Positions 9,048-17,835 of a stretch of 64,000 bases of DNA are shown here, piece by piece. The stretch comes from Xaviernesmea rhizosphaerae. GTDB lineage: Bacteria > Pseudomonadota > Alphaproteobacteria > Rhizobiales > Rhizobiaceae. The notes beneath the pieces were generated by a model. It was not told the origin of the DNA, searched no databases, and saw nothing but the letters and a program-made list of their open reading frames with translations. The stretch's first letter is position 1, and every line of letters starts with the position of its first letter. The stretch is from assembly GCF_001938945.1 (NCBI RefSeq), contig NZ_MKIO01000040.1, forward strand, positions 52,941 through 116,940, read 5' to 3'. Position numbers and translations under genes: made by a program.

Positions 9048-9286
9048 GGGCATCGGCATAGGACGGCAGCAAGCGCCGTCCTGCCGGCCCAGGCATCGCC
9101 CCGCGTCAGCGCAGCCCCTGCGTGGAGGCGCAAGCGCGACGCCGTTGAAATTTTGAACAGGCTGCACTGGCTTTTTCCGCGCCCGTCGAGGTCGGGAGAT
9201 CTGTGCGCAAAAGGCCGGATGCCGCTGGTTTTACCTTGCCGGGAAAAGCCGGCGGGTTTCGGGCAAGAGGACTTCGGGTATTTTTC

Positions 9287-10540
9287 ATGGGCTTCGATTG
9301 TCTCGTTCTCGGTGGCGGTATTGTCGGCGTCAGCGCCGCGCTTCATCTGCAGGCGCGCGGCCGCACGATAGCGCTGATCGACCGCGCCCAGCCGGGAACC
9401 GGCACCAGCTATGGCAATGCCGGGCTGATCGAACGCTCCTCCGTGGTGCCCTACGCCTTTCCGCGCAAGCTGTCCGCCCTGTTCGCCTATGGGCTGAACC
9501 GGCGCTCGGATGTTCGCTATGACCCGAAATTCCTGGCCCGCATCGCCCCCTTCCTGCTGCGCTACTGGCGCGCCTCCGCGCCGGCGCCGCTCGAGGCTTC
9601 CGCCGCGGCGCTGCTGCCGCTGATCGAGGCCTCGATTGCCGAGCACCAGGCGCTCAGCGCGCAAGCGGGCGCTGAAGGGCTGATGCGCCCGGGCGGCTGG
9701 ATCTCGCTCTACAAGAGCGAGAAGGGCTTTGCGGCGGCGGCGCGCGAGGGCGAAGGCTTCCGGACCTCGCACGGCCTGTCGGTGGACATTCTCGACCGTG
9801 CGGCCTTCCTCGCGCTGGAGCCGGCCTTTGTCAGCGGCGCCGAACGCATCGCCGGCGCGGTTCACTGGCGCGATCCCCTGACGGTGGAGGATCCTCTGGC
9901 GCTGACGACGGCCTATGCCGCGCTGTTTCGTGACAAAGGCGGCCGCATCCTGACGGGGCAGGCGGAGAGCCTGCGTGCCGACGGTACCGGCTGGGGGGTC
10001 GAAACCGGGGAAGGCCCCGTGACGGCGCGCGAAGCCGTCATCGCGCTCGGGCCGCAATCGGCTGCGCTGGTGTCCCGCTTCGGGCTCAGCGTGCCCATGG
10101 CGGTCAAGCGCGGCTATCACCGCCACTATGCCCAGGCCGAGGGCGCCCTGCCCGGCCGCCCTGTGGTGGACGAGGATGCCGGCTATGTGCTGGCGCCGAT
10201 GCGCCAGGGGTTGCGGCTGACGACGGGCATCGAATTCGCCGCCGCCGACAGCCCGGCCAATCCGGCGCAGCTTCAGGCCTGCGAGGCAGCAGCGCGTGGC
10301 CTGCTGCCGCTTGGGGCCCCGGTGGAGGCCGCGCCCTGGATGGGCCTGCGCCCCTGCCTGCCGGACATGAAGCCGCTGATCGGGCCGGTGCCGGGCCAGC
10401 CCGGTCTCTGGTGCGACTTCGGCCATGCCCATCACGGGCTGACGCTGGGCCCCGCCAGCGGCCGGCTGCTGGCCGAGCTGATAACAGGCGAGACGCCCTT
10501 TGCCGATCCTGCCCCTTTCGCGCCGGCCCGCTTCGCCTGA
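9287..10540 (+). CDS. DadA-type FAD-dependent amino acid oxidoreductase
   Basis: A 417-residue flavoenzyme of the DAO family, closest in layout to D-amino-acid dehydrogenase small subunits. The N-terminus is a Rossmann dinucleotide motif, CLVLGGGIVGVSAALHL, followed by SYGNAGLIE, the DadA flavin-contact segment. The C-terminus has PWMGLRPCLPDMKPLIG and FGHAHHGLTLGPASG. Oxidative deamination of a D-amino acid or proline-like substrate is expected, with electrons entering the respiratory chain. The ATG at 9287 fits the family N-terminus. The orphan amino-acid-binding gene just upstream, same strand, may supply a related substrate (inference). Confidence 0.9.
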   Translation: MGFDCLVLGGGIVGVSAALHLQARGRTIALIDRAQPGTGTSYGNAGLIERSSVVPYAFPRKLSALFAYGLNRRSDVRYDPKFLARIAPFLLRYWRASAPAPLEASAAALLPLIEASIAEHQALSAQAGAEGLMRPGGWISLYKSEKGFAAAAREGEGFRTSHGLSVDILDRAAFLALEPAFVSGAERIAGAVHWRDPLTVEDPLALTTAYAALFRDKGGRILTGQAESLRADGTGWGVETGEGPVTAREAVIALGPQSAALVSRFGLSVPMAVKRGYHRHYAQAEGALPGRPVVDEDAGYVLAPMRQGLRLTTGIEFAAADSPANPAQLQACEAAARGLLPLGAPVEAAPWMGLRPCLPDMKPLIGPVPGQPGLWCDFGHAHHGLTLGPASGRLLAELITGETPFADPAPFAPARFA

Positions 10541-10697
10541 TCCGGGCCTCGGCCGGTGCATCCCTCCCCATTCCTGCCCTTCGACCTTGCCCGCCCTTCA
10601 ACTTCATTTGAGGACGACCTATTTTCGTTGAGAAGGCAGGCGGTCGCATCGGCCCGGCAGGATGGGGCGCGCAGGGGCGCCGGAGGAAGGACAGGCA

Positions 10698-13217
10698 GTG
10701 GACAGGACGATCGACAGGCCGGACCTGCTGCCCGCTCCCTTCCTGCGCTGGTTTGCGGCCAAGGGCTGGCAGCCGCGGCCGCATCAGCTGGCGCTTCTCT
10801 CCCGTGTCGAGGCCGGCGAGGACATGCTGCTGATCGCGCCGACCGGCGCGGGCAAGACGCTGGCCGGCTTCCTCCCCGCGCTGGTGTCGCTCACCCGGCG
10901 TGGCCGCCTTCCGCCTGGCTCCGGCTTTTCCGGCATCCACACGCTCTACATTTCCCCGCTCAAGGCGCTGGCGGTGGATATCGAGCGCAATCTGACCGTG
11001 CCCGTCACCGAAATGGGCCTGCCGATCCGCATCGAGAACCGCACCGGCGACACGCCGCAGGGCAAGCGCCAGCGCCAACGGGTCAATCCGCCTGACATTC
11101 TCCTGACCACGCCGGAGCAGCTGGCCCTGCTTCTGGCCAATGGCGAGGCCGAGCGCTTCTTTAAGGACTTGCGCTTTGTCATCTTCGACGAGCTGCATTC
11201 GCTGGTCACCTCCAAGCGCGGCCATCTCCTGTCGCTGGGGCTTGCCCGGCTGCGCCTGTTGGCGCCCGAGATGCGCGCCATCGGCCTGTCGGCGACAGTG
11301 GCCGAGCCGATGGAGCTGCAGCGCTGGCTGGTCGCTCAAGCGCCCGGCGCGGCGCGCCATGCCGGGCTGGTGAAGATCGAGGGCGGCGCGCGGCCCGAGA
11401 TCTCGATCCTGAACACCGACGCGCGCGTGCCCTGGGCCGGCCATCGGGCCGAATATGCCATGGCCGAGGTCTATGAAGCGCTGAAGCGCCACCGCACAAC
11501 CCTGCTCTTCGTCAACACCCGCAGCCAGGCCGAGCGGCTGTTCCAGGCGCTGTGGACCATCAATGACGACAATCTGCCGATCGCCCTGCATCACGGCTCG
11601 CTCGATGTCGGCCAGCGGCGCAAGGTGGAGGCGGCCATGGCGGAAAACCGGCTGCGCGCCGTCGTCGCCACCTCCACGCTCGATCTCGGCATCGACTGGG
11701 GCGACGTCGATCTCGTCATCCATGTCGGCGCGCCTAAGGGCGCGAGCCGGCTCGCCCAGCGCATCGGCCGCGCCAATCACCGCATGGACGAGCCGAGCCG
11801 GGCGATCCTGGTGCCGGCCAACCGCTTCGAGGTGATGGAATGCCAGGCGGCGCTGGATGCCAACTATCTCGGCGCGCAGGACACGCCGCCCGTCGGGCGC
11901 GGGTCGCTGGACGTGCTGGCCCAGCACGTGCTCGGCATGGCCTGCGCCGCGCCCTTTCACCCGCTGGCGCTCTACGAGGAGATCACCAGCGCCGCGCCCT
12001 ATGCCGCCCTCGACTGGGAGACCTTCGAGCGCATCGTCGATTTCGTGGCGACAGGCGGCTATGCGCTCAGGGTCTATGAGCGCTACGCCCGCATCCGCAA
12101 GATGGAAGACGGGCGCTGGCGCGTCTCCAATCCGGCGGTCGCCCAGCAATATCGGCTGAACATCGGCACGATCATCGAATCGCCCATGCTGAATGTCCGC
12201 CTGGTCTCGAAGAACACGCGCGGCCGGCTCGGGCGCGGCGGAATGTCGCTCGGCAAGGTGGAGGAGTTCTTCCTCGAAATGCTCTCGCCCGGCGACACCT
12301 TCCTCTTCTCGGGCAAGGTGCTGCGCTTCGAGGGCATCCGCGAAAGCGAATGCCTGGTGAGCCAGGGCTACGCACTGGATCCGAAAGTTCCCGCTTACGC
12401 CGGCGGCAAGTTCCCGCTCTCCACCTATCTGGCGGCGCAGGTGCGGCGCATGCTGGCCGACCCTTCTGCGCACCATGCCTTGCCCGACCAGGTGCGCGAC
12501 TGGCTGGCGCTGCAAAACGACCTGTCGATGCTGCCGGCGGAAGACGAGCTCTTGATCGAGACCTTCCCGCGCGGCAACCGCTTCTTCATGGTCTCCTATG
12601 CCTTCGAGGGGCGGCTGGCGCATCAGACGCTCGGCATGCTCTTGACCCGGCGGATGGACCGCACGGGCTTGAGGCCCATGGGCTTCGTCGCCACAGACTA
12701 TTCCCTGGCGATCTGGGCGGTGGAGGATCTGGGCCTTGCCTTTGCCCGCGAGCGGCCCTCGCTGGAGGCGCTGTTCGACGAGGACATGCTGGGCGACGAT
12801 CTGGAGGCCTGGCTGGACGAGAGCTTTCTCCTCAAGCGCACCTTCCGCAATTGCGCCATCATCTCCGGCCTGATCGAGCAGCGCCATCCCGGCCGGGAGA
12901 AGACGGGACGACAGATGACGGTCTCCAGCGACCTGATCTACGACGTGCTGCGCAGCCATGAGCCGGACCACATCCTGCTGCAGGCCACGCGCGAGGATGC
13001 GGCAACAGGGCTTTTGGATATTGGCCGGCTTGGCGATATGCTGAGACGAATCAAGCGCCACATCATCCACCGGCCGCTCGATCGCGTTTCGCCTCTGGCC
13101 GTGCCGGTCATGCTGGAAATCGGCCGCGAGGCCGTGCCCGGCGGCCATGGGCAGGACCTGCTGCTGGCGGAGGCCGCCGAGGATGACCTGCTGACGCAGG
13201 CGATGGCCGAGGGATGA
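10698..13217 (+). CDS. Ligase-associated DNA damage response DEXH helicase (Lhr-like)
   Basis: An 839-residue superfamily 2 helicase of the Lhr group. Walker A APTGAGKT lies at about residues 47-54, the DEXH box FDELH near 163, motif III LSAT, and motif VI QRIGRANHR. A long Lhr-specific C-terminal half follows and contains RGNRFFMVSYAFEGR. This branch normally sits with an ATP-dependent ligase, a beta-CASP-type exonuclease and the PdeM nuclease; here only PdeM is adjacent. I prefer the GTG at 10698 because GGAGGAAGGA lies seven bases before it. An in-frame ATG at 10662 would add twelve residues. Confidence 0.93.
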   Translation: MDRTIDRPDLLPAPFLRWFAAKGWQPRPHQLALLSRVEAGEDMLLIAPTGAGKTLAGFLPALVSLTRRGRLPPGSGFSGIHTLYISPLKALAVDIERNLTVPVTEMGLPIRIENRTGDTPQGKRQRQRVNPPDILLTTPEQLALLLANGEAERFFKDLRFVIFDELHSLVTSKRGHLLSLGLARLRLLAPEMRAIGLSATVAEPMELQRWLVAQAPGAARHAGLVKIEGGARPEISILNTDARVPWAGHRAEYAMAEVYEALKRHRTTLLFVNTRSQAERLFQALWTINDDNLPIALHHGSLDVGQRRKVEAAMAENRLRAVVATSTLDLGIDWGDVDLVIHVGAPKGASRLAQRIGRANHRMDEPSRAILVPANRFEVMECQAALDANYLGAQDTPPVGRGSLDVLAQHVLGMACAAPFHPLALYEEITSAAPYAALDWETFERIVDFVATGGYALRVYERYARIRKMEDGRWRVSNPAVAQQYRLNIGTIIESPMLNVRLVSKNTRGRLGRGGMSLGKVEEFFLEMLSPGDTFLFSGKVLRFEGIRESECLVSQGYALDPKVPAYAGGKFPLSTYLAAQVRRMLADPSAHHALPDQVRDWLALQNDLSMLPAEDELLIETFPRGNRFFMVSYAFEGRLAHQTLGMLLTRRMDRTGLRPMGFVATDYSLAIWAVEDLGLAFARERPSLEALFDEDMLGDDLEAWLDESFLLKRTFRNCAIISGLIEQRHPGREKTGRQMTVSSDLIYDVLRSHEPDHILLQATREDAATGLLDIGRLGDMLRRIKRHIIHRPLDRVSPLAVPVMLEIGREAVPGGHGQDLLLAEAAEDDLLTQAMAEG

Positions 13218-14029
13218 GGGCGCGGCGGACAGGAACAGGGCATGCCGGCCAGGCCGCGCCACCCTTTCGAACGGTGAGACTGAAAACGCGCATGCCCTTT
13301 TCCTCCGCGGGCCCCGCCCCGCAAGCTCCCGGCCTCAACGGGCCGGTCCCGCTTTTCGAACGCATTCTCATCCAAGGCGTGGAGGCGCTCTGCGATCCCT
13401 CGGGCGCCTTGTTCCTGCCGGCGCAGGCGATGCTGATCGTTTCCGACCTGCATCTGGAGCGCGGCGCGGCCTTTGCCCGGCGCGGCAGCCTGCTGCCGCC
13501 CTATGACACGCTGGCGCAGCTTGCCCGGCTGGAACAGGTGATCGCCCGCCACGATCCCAAGCATGTGCTGAGCCTCGGCGATACCTTCCACGACCGGCGC
13601 GGCGCGGCCATGATGCCGACGCATTTCCGCGAGCAGCTCGACGGCATGATGCGCGGGCGGGAGTTCATCTTCATTCTCGGAAACCACGATCCCGACGGCG
13701 TGGCCGATCTGCCCGGCGTGGTCGCCAGCGTGCTGCATCTCGATGGCCTGACCTTCCGCCACGAGCCGAGCGCGGGGCAGGCCCCCGGCGAGATTGCCGG
13801 CCATCTCCACCCCTCAGCCTCCGTCACCCGCCGCGGCGGCACGGTGCGCCGGCCCTGTTTCGCCAGCGATGGCCAGCGGCTGATCATGCCGGCCTTCGGC
13901 ACGCTGGCGGGCGGGCTCGATCTCGATCACAAGACCATGCGCGGCCTGTTCGACCGCCGCCGCCTGACCGCCCATCTGCTCGGCCGCGACCGGGTCTATT
14001 CCGTGCGCTACGACAGCCTCGCCGGCTGA
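13214..14029 (+). CDS. pdeM: Ligase-associated DNA damage response endonuclease PdeM
   Basis: A 271-residue calcineurin-like metallophosphoesterase. Metal ligands are seen in order: SDLHLERG, LSLGDTFHDRRG, ILGNHDPDG and GHLHPSA. The PdeM-specific GALFLPAQAMLIV segment precedes the first motif. It is the nuclease partner of the upstream helicase; the ATGA overlap at 13214 indicates coupling. The first 26 residues are basic and atypical, so Met27 at 13292 may be the true start. Confidence 0.92.
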   Translation: MRARRTGTGHAGQAAPPFRTVRLKTRMPFSSAGPAPQAPGLNGPVPLFERILIQGVEALCDPSGALFLPAQAMLIVSDLHLERGAAFARRGSLLPPYDTLAQLARLEQVIARHDPKHVLSLGDTFHDRRGAAMMPTHFREQLDGMMRGREFIFILGNHDPDGVADLPGVVASVLHLDGLTFRHEPSAGQAPGEIAGHLHPSASVTRRGGTVRRPCFASDGQRLIMPAFGTLAGGLDLDHKTMRGLFDRRRLTAHLLGRDRVYSVRYDSLAG

Positions 14030-14105
14030 TGGCAGGCTGGTCGTCGGCGCTTATACCGCGTGTCGATGATAGGACCCCATAGGTGACCGCCAGCGACACC
14101 CGCTC

Positions 14106-15455
14106 TTACTCATAGGCGTAGGGCGCGACCGCCGTCATATCCAGCTTCGGGCGGGAAAGCGTCAGAAAGGTCTCCAGCGGGCAGGCGCCCTCCACCGTCT
14201 CGGCCTCGCAGCCCGGCACGGCGGAGATGGCCTGGATCGGCGGATGGGCGGCATCGATCGGCCCGGCCGTGCGGATCTGGTCGAGCGAGGGCGCGGTGAA
14301 GCCGAGGCGCACATAGGCCTTGCCCTCAGCATCATGCAGCCGCTCGAAGCTGAGCGCGCCGGTCGGCGGGGTCTCGTCGTCGAGATAGGGCGGGATGTGC
14401 CAGTGCAGGCCGAGAATGGCGGCGATTTCCGCCTGCTGCGTGTCGCTGCCCATGAACAGGAGCACCTTCGCATTGGGCGGGCCGCCGGCCGTCTCGTCCC
14501 GTGTGGGATCGATGGCGAGCGCGATCAGGATCTGGTTGAGGAAATTCGAGGCATCGCGGGCGGCGAGATAGGGCACGCGGTTGCCGACGTCATATTTGAG
14601 CTGGCGCAGTTCGGAAAGGCGGATGATGTCGGCGGCGGTGGAGGCCTTGCCGAAAGCGACCTGATCGGCCGGGAAGCCATTGGCATATTGCAGCAGGAAG
14701 ACCTGCACCAGGGTCCCGGCCTTGGCGAGCGGGCCCTTGAGCGAGACGCTGGCCGGCTTGTCGCCCTCCCCCTCCTTCACATCGATCTGCCAGTCCTGCG
14801 CCGAGAGCGGGCAGCCCTTGGCGCCGGTCTCGCAGCCGAGAATGGCGTCGAGCTCCTTCAGAAGCGGAGCGGCGCGGGCCTTGAGCCCGTCGAAACTGCC
14901 GCCGGCAGCCTTGAGGATCGCTTCTTTCGCCTGATCGACATCGATTGCGCCGAGTTCGGTTTCGGAGGCATCGTAGAGCGGATCCGGCCCTTCCATCGTG
15001 GCATAGCCGACACCAAGGCCACAGCCGGGAAACATGGTCGTCAGCAGCACCTTGCCGGTATCGATGGTGCGCTGGACCGAGCGATTGGCCCAGCCGAAGA
15101 CCGTGCCCTGCACGGGGCAACCTTCGGCGGGCACCAGCCCTTTGGCGGCGAGCATGCCACGCTGCCACGGCGCCAGCGCTTTCACCGCCTGGATGCCATG
15201 CGCCGTCAGCTGGCCATCGGCCACATCCCATGTCGGCCAAGCCTTCGGCGAGAGCTTGGCCAGCTCCTTGCTGTCGGTCTGCGGGCGCACGCCATGGCGC
15301 ATCAGCAGGATCATCTTGTCGCTGACCAGGCCATCGGCGGCATGCGCCGCGCTCGACAGGGCCGTGATGGGCAGGGCCGTCGCGGCACAGAGGCTAAGGG
15401 CAACAAAAGCGCTCGAGAAGCGGGCGGAAACAGTCAGACGGGAGCGGATCGGCAT
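14106..15455 (-). CDS. Histidine-type phosphatase (AppA/Agp-like), periplasmic
   Basis: A 449-residue histidine acid phosphatase with a 39-residue signal peptide (cleavage after SSAAHA). The catalytic loop MRHGVRP has nucleophile His54 with Arg53 and Arg57. Expected substrates are periplasmic phosphomonoesters such as phytate or glucose-1-phosphate. The second motif, normally G-HDT, reads MGSDTQQ: Ser337 stands where the HD histidine should be, while the proton-donor aspartate (Asp338) is kept. Several cysteines suggest disulfides. The ATG at 15455 starts the signal peptide; upstream in-frame codons are not signal-like. Confidence 0.9.
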   Translation of the reverse strand: MPIRSRLTVSARFSSAFVALSLCAATALPITALSSAAHAADGLVSDKMILLMRHGVRPQTDSKELAKLSPKAWPTWDVADGQLTAHGIQAVKALAPWQRGMLAAKGLVPAEGCPVQGTVFGWANRSVQRTIDTGKVLLTTMFPGCGLGVGYATMEGPDPLYDASETELGAIDVDQAKEAILKAAGGSFDGLKARAAPLLKELDAILGCETGAKGCPLSAQDWQIDVKEGEGDKPASVSLKGPLAKAGTLVQVFLLQYANGFPADQVAFGKASTAADIIRLSELRQLKYDVGNRVPYLAARDASNFLNQILIALAIDPTRDETAGGPPNAKVLLFMGSDTQQAEIAAILGLHWHIPPYLDDETPPTGALSFERLHDAEGKAYVRLGFTAPSLDQIRTAGPIDAAHPPIQAISAVPGCEAETVEGACPLETFLTLSRPKLDMTAVAPYAYE

Positions 15456-15638
15456 GGCGGGTTCATCCTTCACGGTCGCGCAGAGCGGCAGGCGGCGCAC
15501 CGGCCGCCCGGGCGCCTCGTTCAGGGTGCGCCCGGCGCCAGCCGGCGCAGCCAATGCCGCTTGCCGGCTTTGATTTAGAGACTGCTTATGACCGAAACAT
15601 GACGCTGCGACCCGTGGTTTTGGCCCTGCATGTGGGGG

Positions 15639-16406
15639 TTATCCCCGCATGCGATAGACGTGCAGCCGGGTCCGGCGGCCGTCCTCCACCTCGATCACCC
15701 GCTCGGGCGCGACATCGGGCACGATGAAGCTGTTGGAGACCAGCAGCGTGCCCGGCCGCATCTCGCGGAGCGCCTTCTCGTAGAGCCTGGGCATGGGCAC
15801 GGGCGACAGGAAACAATAGACGAGATCATAGGCCGCGAGATCCTCGTCCCACAGGCTGCGGTAATGGATGCGGGCATTGCCGGCGCGCGCAAGCGCCACG
15901 CGCAGGCGCGACAGGGCGAAGGCGAGCGGCGCGGTCTCGATGCCGGCCACCGCAACGTCCGGACAGGCGCGCGCCACGCGAACCACCACATCGCCCAGCC
16001 CGCTGCCGAGATCGGCGAGGCTGCGCGCCCCGCGCTCGCGCGCGAGCGCGGCAAGGGCTGCCGCCGTGCGGCCATTGGTCAGGTAGAGCGGCACCTGCTC
16101 GGTGGCGCTGTTCCAGTAGAGCAGCAGGCAGAGAAGAAAGGCCACGAGATAGGCCCAGCCCGGCAGCGCATCGGAATAGAGCACGAGCAGCGGCAGAAAG
16201 AGCTGGATCGGCAGGAAGATGCGCGGCAGGCGCAGCACGAGGCCGATAAGCGCGGCCAGAGCGCCCTCGAACAGCAGCACCCAGCCCGGGCCGAAGCGCC
16301 AGCCCTCCGGCAGCATGGGCAACAGGGCCAGCACGATCGCCAGCGCCAGCCCCTGGCACAGAAGCACCTTGAGCCAGGGCAGGAGGTGACGGCGGAACAT
16401 CAGCAT
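15639..16406 (-). CDS. Membrane-anchored class I SAM methyltransferase
   Basis: A 255-residue protein. Residues about 10-100 hold four hydrophobic helices (including LALAIVLALLPML and WAYLVAFLLCLLLY). The C-terminal 140 residues are a methyltransferase domain with SLADLGSGLGDVVVRVA as motif I near residue 130, GIETAPLAFALSRLR as the acidic post-I region, and YDLVYCFLSPVPMP. This arrangement places the catalytic domain at the cytoplasmic face. The substrate is unknown. The start at 16406 lies about 110 bases from a RIME element. Confidence 0.87.
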   Translation of the reverse strand: MLMFRRHLLPWLKVLLCQGLALAIVLALLPMLPEGWRFGPGWVLLFEGALAALIGLVLRLPRIFLPIQLFLPLLVLYSDALPGWAYLVAFLLCLLLYWNSATEQVPLYLTNGRTAAALAALARERGARSLADLGSGLGDVVVRVARACPDVAVAGIETAPLAFALSRLRVALARAGNARIHYRSLWDEDLAAYDLVYCFLSPVPMPRLYEKALREMRPGTLLVSNSFIVPDVAPERVIEVEDGRRTRLHVYRMRG

Positions 16407-16514
16407 GGTCTTGGGCGACCCTTTCGAGCGTGGGAAAAGCGGGCAGCAAACCGGAACTGGCCCGCGTCTCCGGCTTTTTGCACCGGATTGCGCAGGATTT
16501 TCAGTCGAATACGC

Positions 16515-16620
16515 TAGAGCATCAGACTGAAAACCGCACGCAGTCTGATGCTATAATTTTTTGTTTTTGCATCGGATTTTTCCGAAAACCGGTTCCCACT
16601 TTTCGGTCCGATGCTCTAGA
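16515..16620. repeat. RIME-type intergenic mosaic element, copy 1
   Basis: A 106-bp element with TAGAGCATC at one end and GATGCTCTAGA at the other, made of two palindromes: an ACTG/CAGT-containing stem at 16515-16554, and a stem around TCCGAAAACCGGTT at 16570-16620. It matches the layout of Rhizobium-specific intergenic mosaic elements. Its right end overlaps the stop codon of the AsnC-domain gene. Confidence 0.88.
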
Positions 16621-16852
16621 ACGCGTTGAAGGTCAGCGTGGTCAGCGAGCGCTGCACGCCCGGCACCAGCGCGATATTGTCGTTGACGAACTTGCCGATA
16701 TCCTGCCCCTCCCCGACATAGATCTTGATCAGGAGGTCGTAATCGCCGCTGGTCGAATACATTTCCGAGACGATCTCCTTGCGGTAGATCGCATCGGCCA
16801 CCTCATAGGTCTTGCCGGGGGCGCATTGCAGCTGGACGAAGATCGGCTTCAT
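16616..16852 (-). CDS. Stand-alone Lrp/AsnC ligand-binding (RAM) domain protein
   Basis: A 78-residue protein corresponding to only the C-terminal RAM domain of Lrp/AsnC regulators, with no DNA-binding part. It starts MKPIFVQLQCAPGKTYEV and contains STSGDYDLLIKIYV, the conserved G-x-YD ligand-loop region, and ends TLTFNAF. Such single-domain proteins form oligomers and may sense amino acids or modulate full-length Lrp proteins. The TAG stop (16616-16618) lies in the terminal TAGAGCATC of the adjacent RIME, so the original stop may have been replaced. Confidence 0.92.
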   Translation of the reverse strand: MKPIFVQLQCAPGKTYEVADAIYRKEIVSEMYSTSGDYDLLIKIYVGEGQDIGKFVNDNIALVPGVQRSLTTLTFNAF

Positions 16853-16959
16853 GAACGGGTTCCTCTGCTGGCCCTGATAGGGCCGGGTTTCGGGTGCCCT
16901 CCCTTACTGCATCTCGATGCGAACCGGAATCGATTTGATGCGTCCGGCCCGCAGCCCGG

Positions 16960-17835
16960 TCAGTCGCGACGGAAGACGACGCTGGCGATCCAGCCAGTGA
17001 CGACGGCGAGCAGCACGGCGAAGATCCCGTAGAAGAAGGGTTGCTGATGCGCGGCCTGGGTGATGGCCTGTTCGAGGCCGGTCTTGACCACCCGCAGCTG
17101 CAGCGCGCGGGCAGAGACGAACGTGCCATCGCGGAAGAGATAGGCGCGCACGATGTGGACGCCATTGGGTACATTGGCCGGCAGGCGCACGGTGGCGCGA
17201 AACAGGCTGGCGCTGATGAACTGCACGCCGCCGGGATCGCGCTGGTAGATGCCCGAGGCCTCCTTCAGCCGGCGGAAGGCATCGCGAAAGGCGCCGACAT
17301 TGCTGCCATCGCCAAGGAAGCCGACCGGCTCCAGCCGCATGTGATCGACGCCAATGCCGATATTGTTGATCTGGTCGGCGGGCGCAATCACCTCGACCGG
17401 CCGGGTGCTCGACAGCGAATAGGATTGCGGCACCGATTCGAAGGTTATGGAATGACGGTTGATCCAGATGCCGAAGACGCGCTCCTTGCGCCTGACGGTG
17501 GCATTCTCCTTCGGCCCTTCCAGCGCCACGACGATGTCATACTTGCCCTGGGCGAGCAGGCGGGGATTGAAGCCGTCGATGGCGCCGAAGATCGTCAGAT
17601 CCGCGCCGCGAAAATCCGAGGTGATCGCGATCTCTTCTGTCGATATGCCGATGTCGAGATTTTCCGTCGGCTCCGGGGGCGGCGTGTCGTCGGCCGAGAT
17701 CATCGGCCCGGCGCCGCCCGACGGCACGCCGCCGGTGATCGGCACGACGGGCGGAAGGGCCTGAGCCTGGGCCGCAGCCGAGGCCAAGAGGAGCGGCGGC
17801 AGGAGCGCGGCGAGGAGGAGAAGAGCGTGGCGCAT
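16960..17835 (-). CDS. TIGR02186 family membrane-anchored protein
   Basis: A 291-residue protein with a signal peptide (about 1-25) and a C-terminal transmembrane helix (FFYGIFAVLLAVVTGWIASVVF) near residues 266-288, so most of it is periplasmic. The core begins ENLDIGISTEEIAITSDFRG and includes IVVALEGP, FGIWINRHS and VRAYLFRDGTFVS. This matches a conserved alphaproteobacterial family of unknown function (TIGR02186) that regularly accompanies TauE/SafE transporters. The ATG overlaps the transporter stop (TGATG). Confidence 0.9.
   Translation of the reverse strand: MRHALLLLAALLPPLLLASAAAQAQALPPVVPITGGVPSGGAGPMISADDTPPPEPTENLDIGISTEEIAITSDFRGADLTIFGAIDGFNPRLLAQGKYDIVVALEGPKENATVRRKERVFGIWINRHSITFESVPQSYSLSSTRPVEVIAPADQINNIGIGVDHMRLEPVGFLGDGSNVGAFRDAFRRLKEASGIYQRDPGGVQFISASLFRATVRLPANVPNGVHIVRAYLFRDGTFVSARALQLRVVKTGLEQAITQAAHQQPFFYGIFAVLLAVVTGWIASVVFRRD

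Noticed and set aside
10104..13262. Long open frame on the minus strand (over 1000 codons) opposite the repair helicase
   Set aside because: It mirrors the helicase codons, is rich in Arg/His/Gln/Gly with no domain, and is a typical antisense artefact of high GC third positions.
16515..16620. Intrinsic terminator for the AsnC-domain gene
   Set aside because: The palindromes belong to the RIME repeat found at several unrelated sites, so a dedicated terminator is not needed to explain them.
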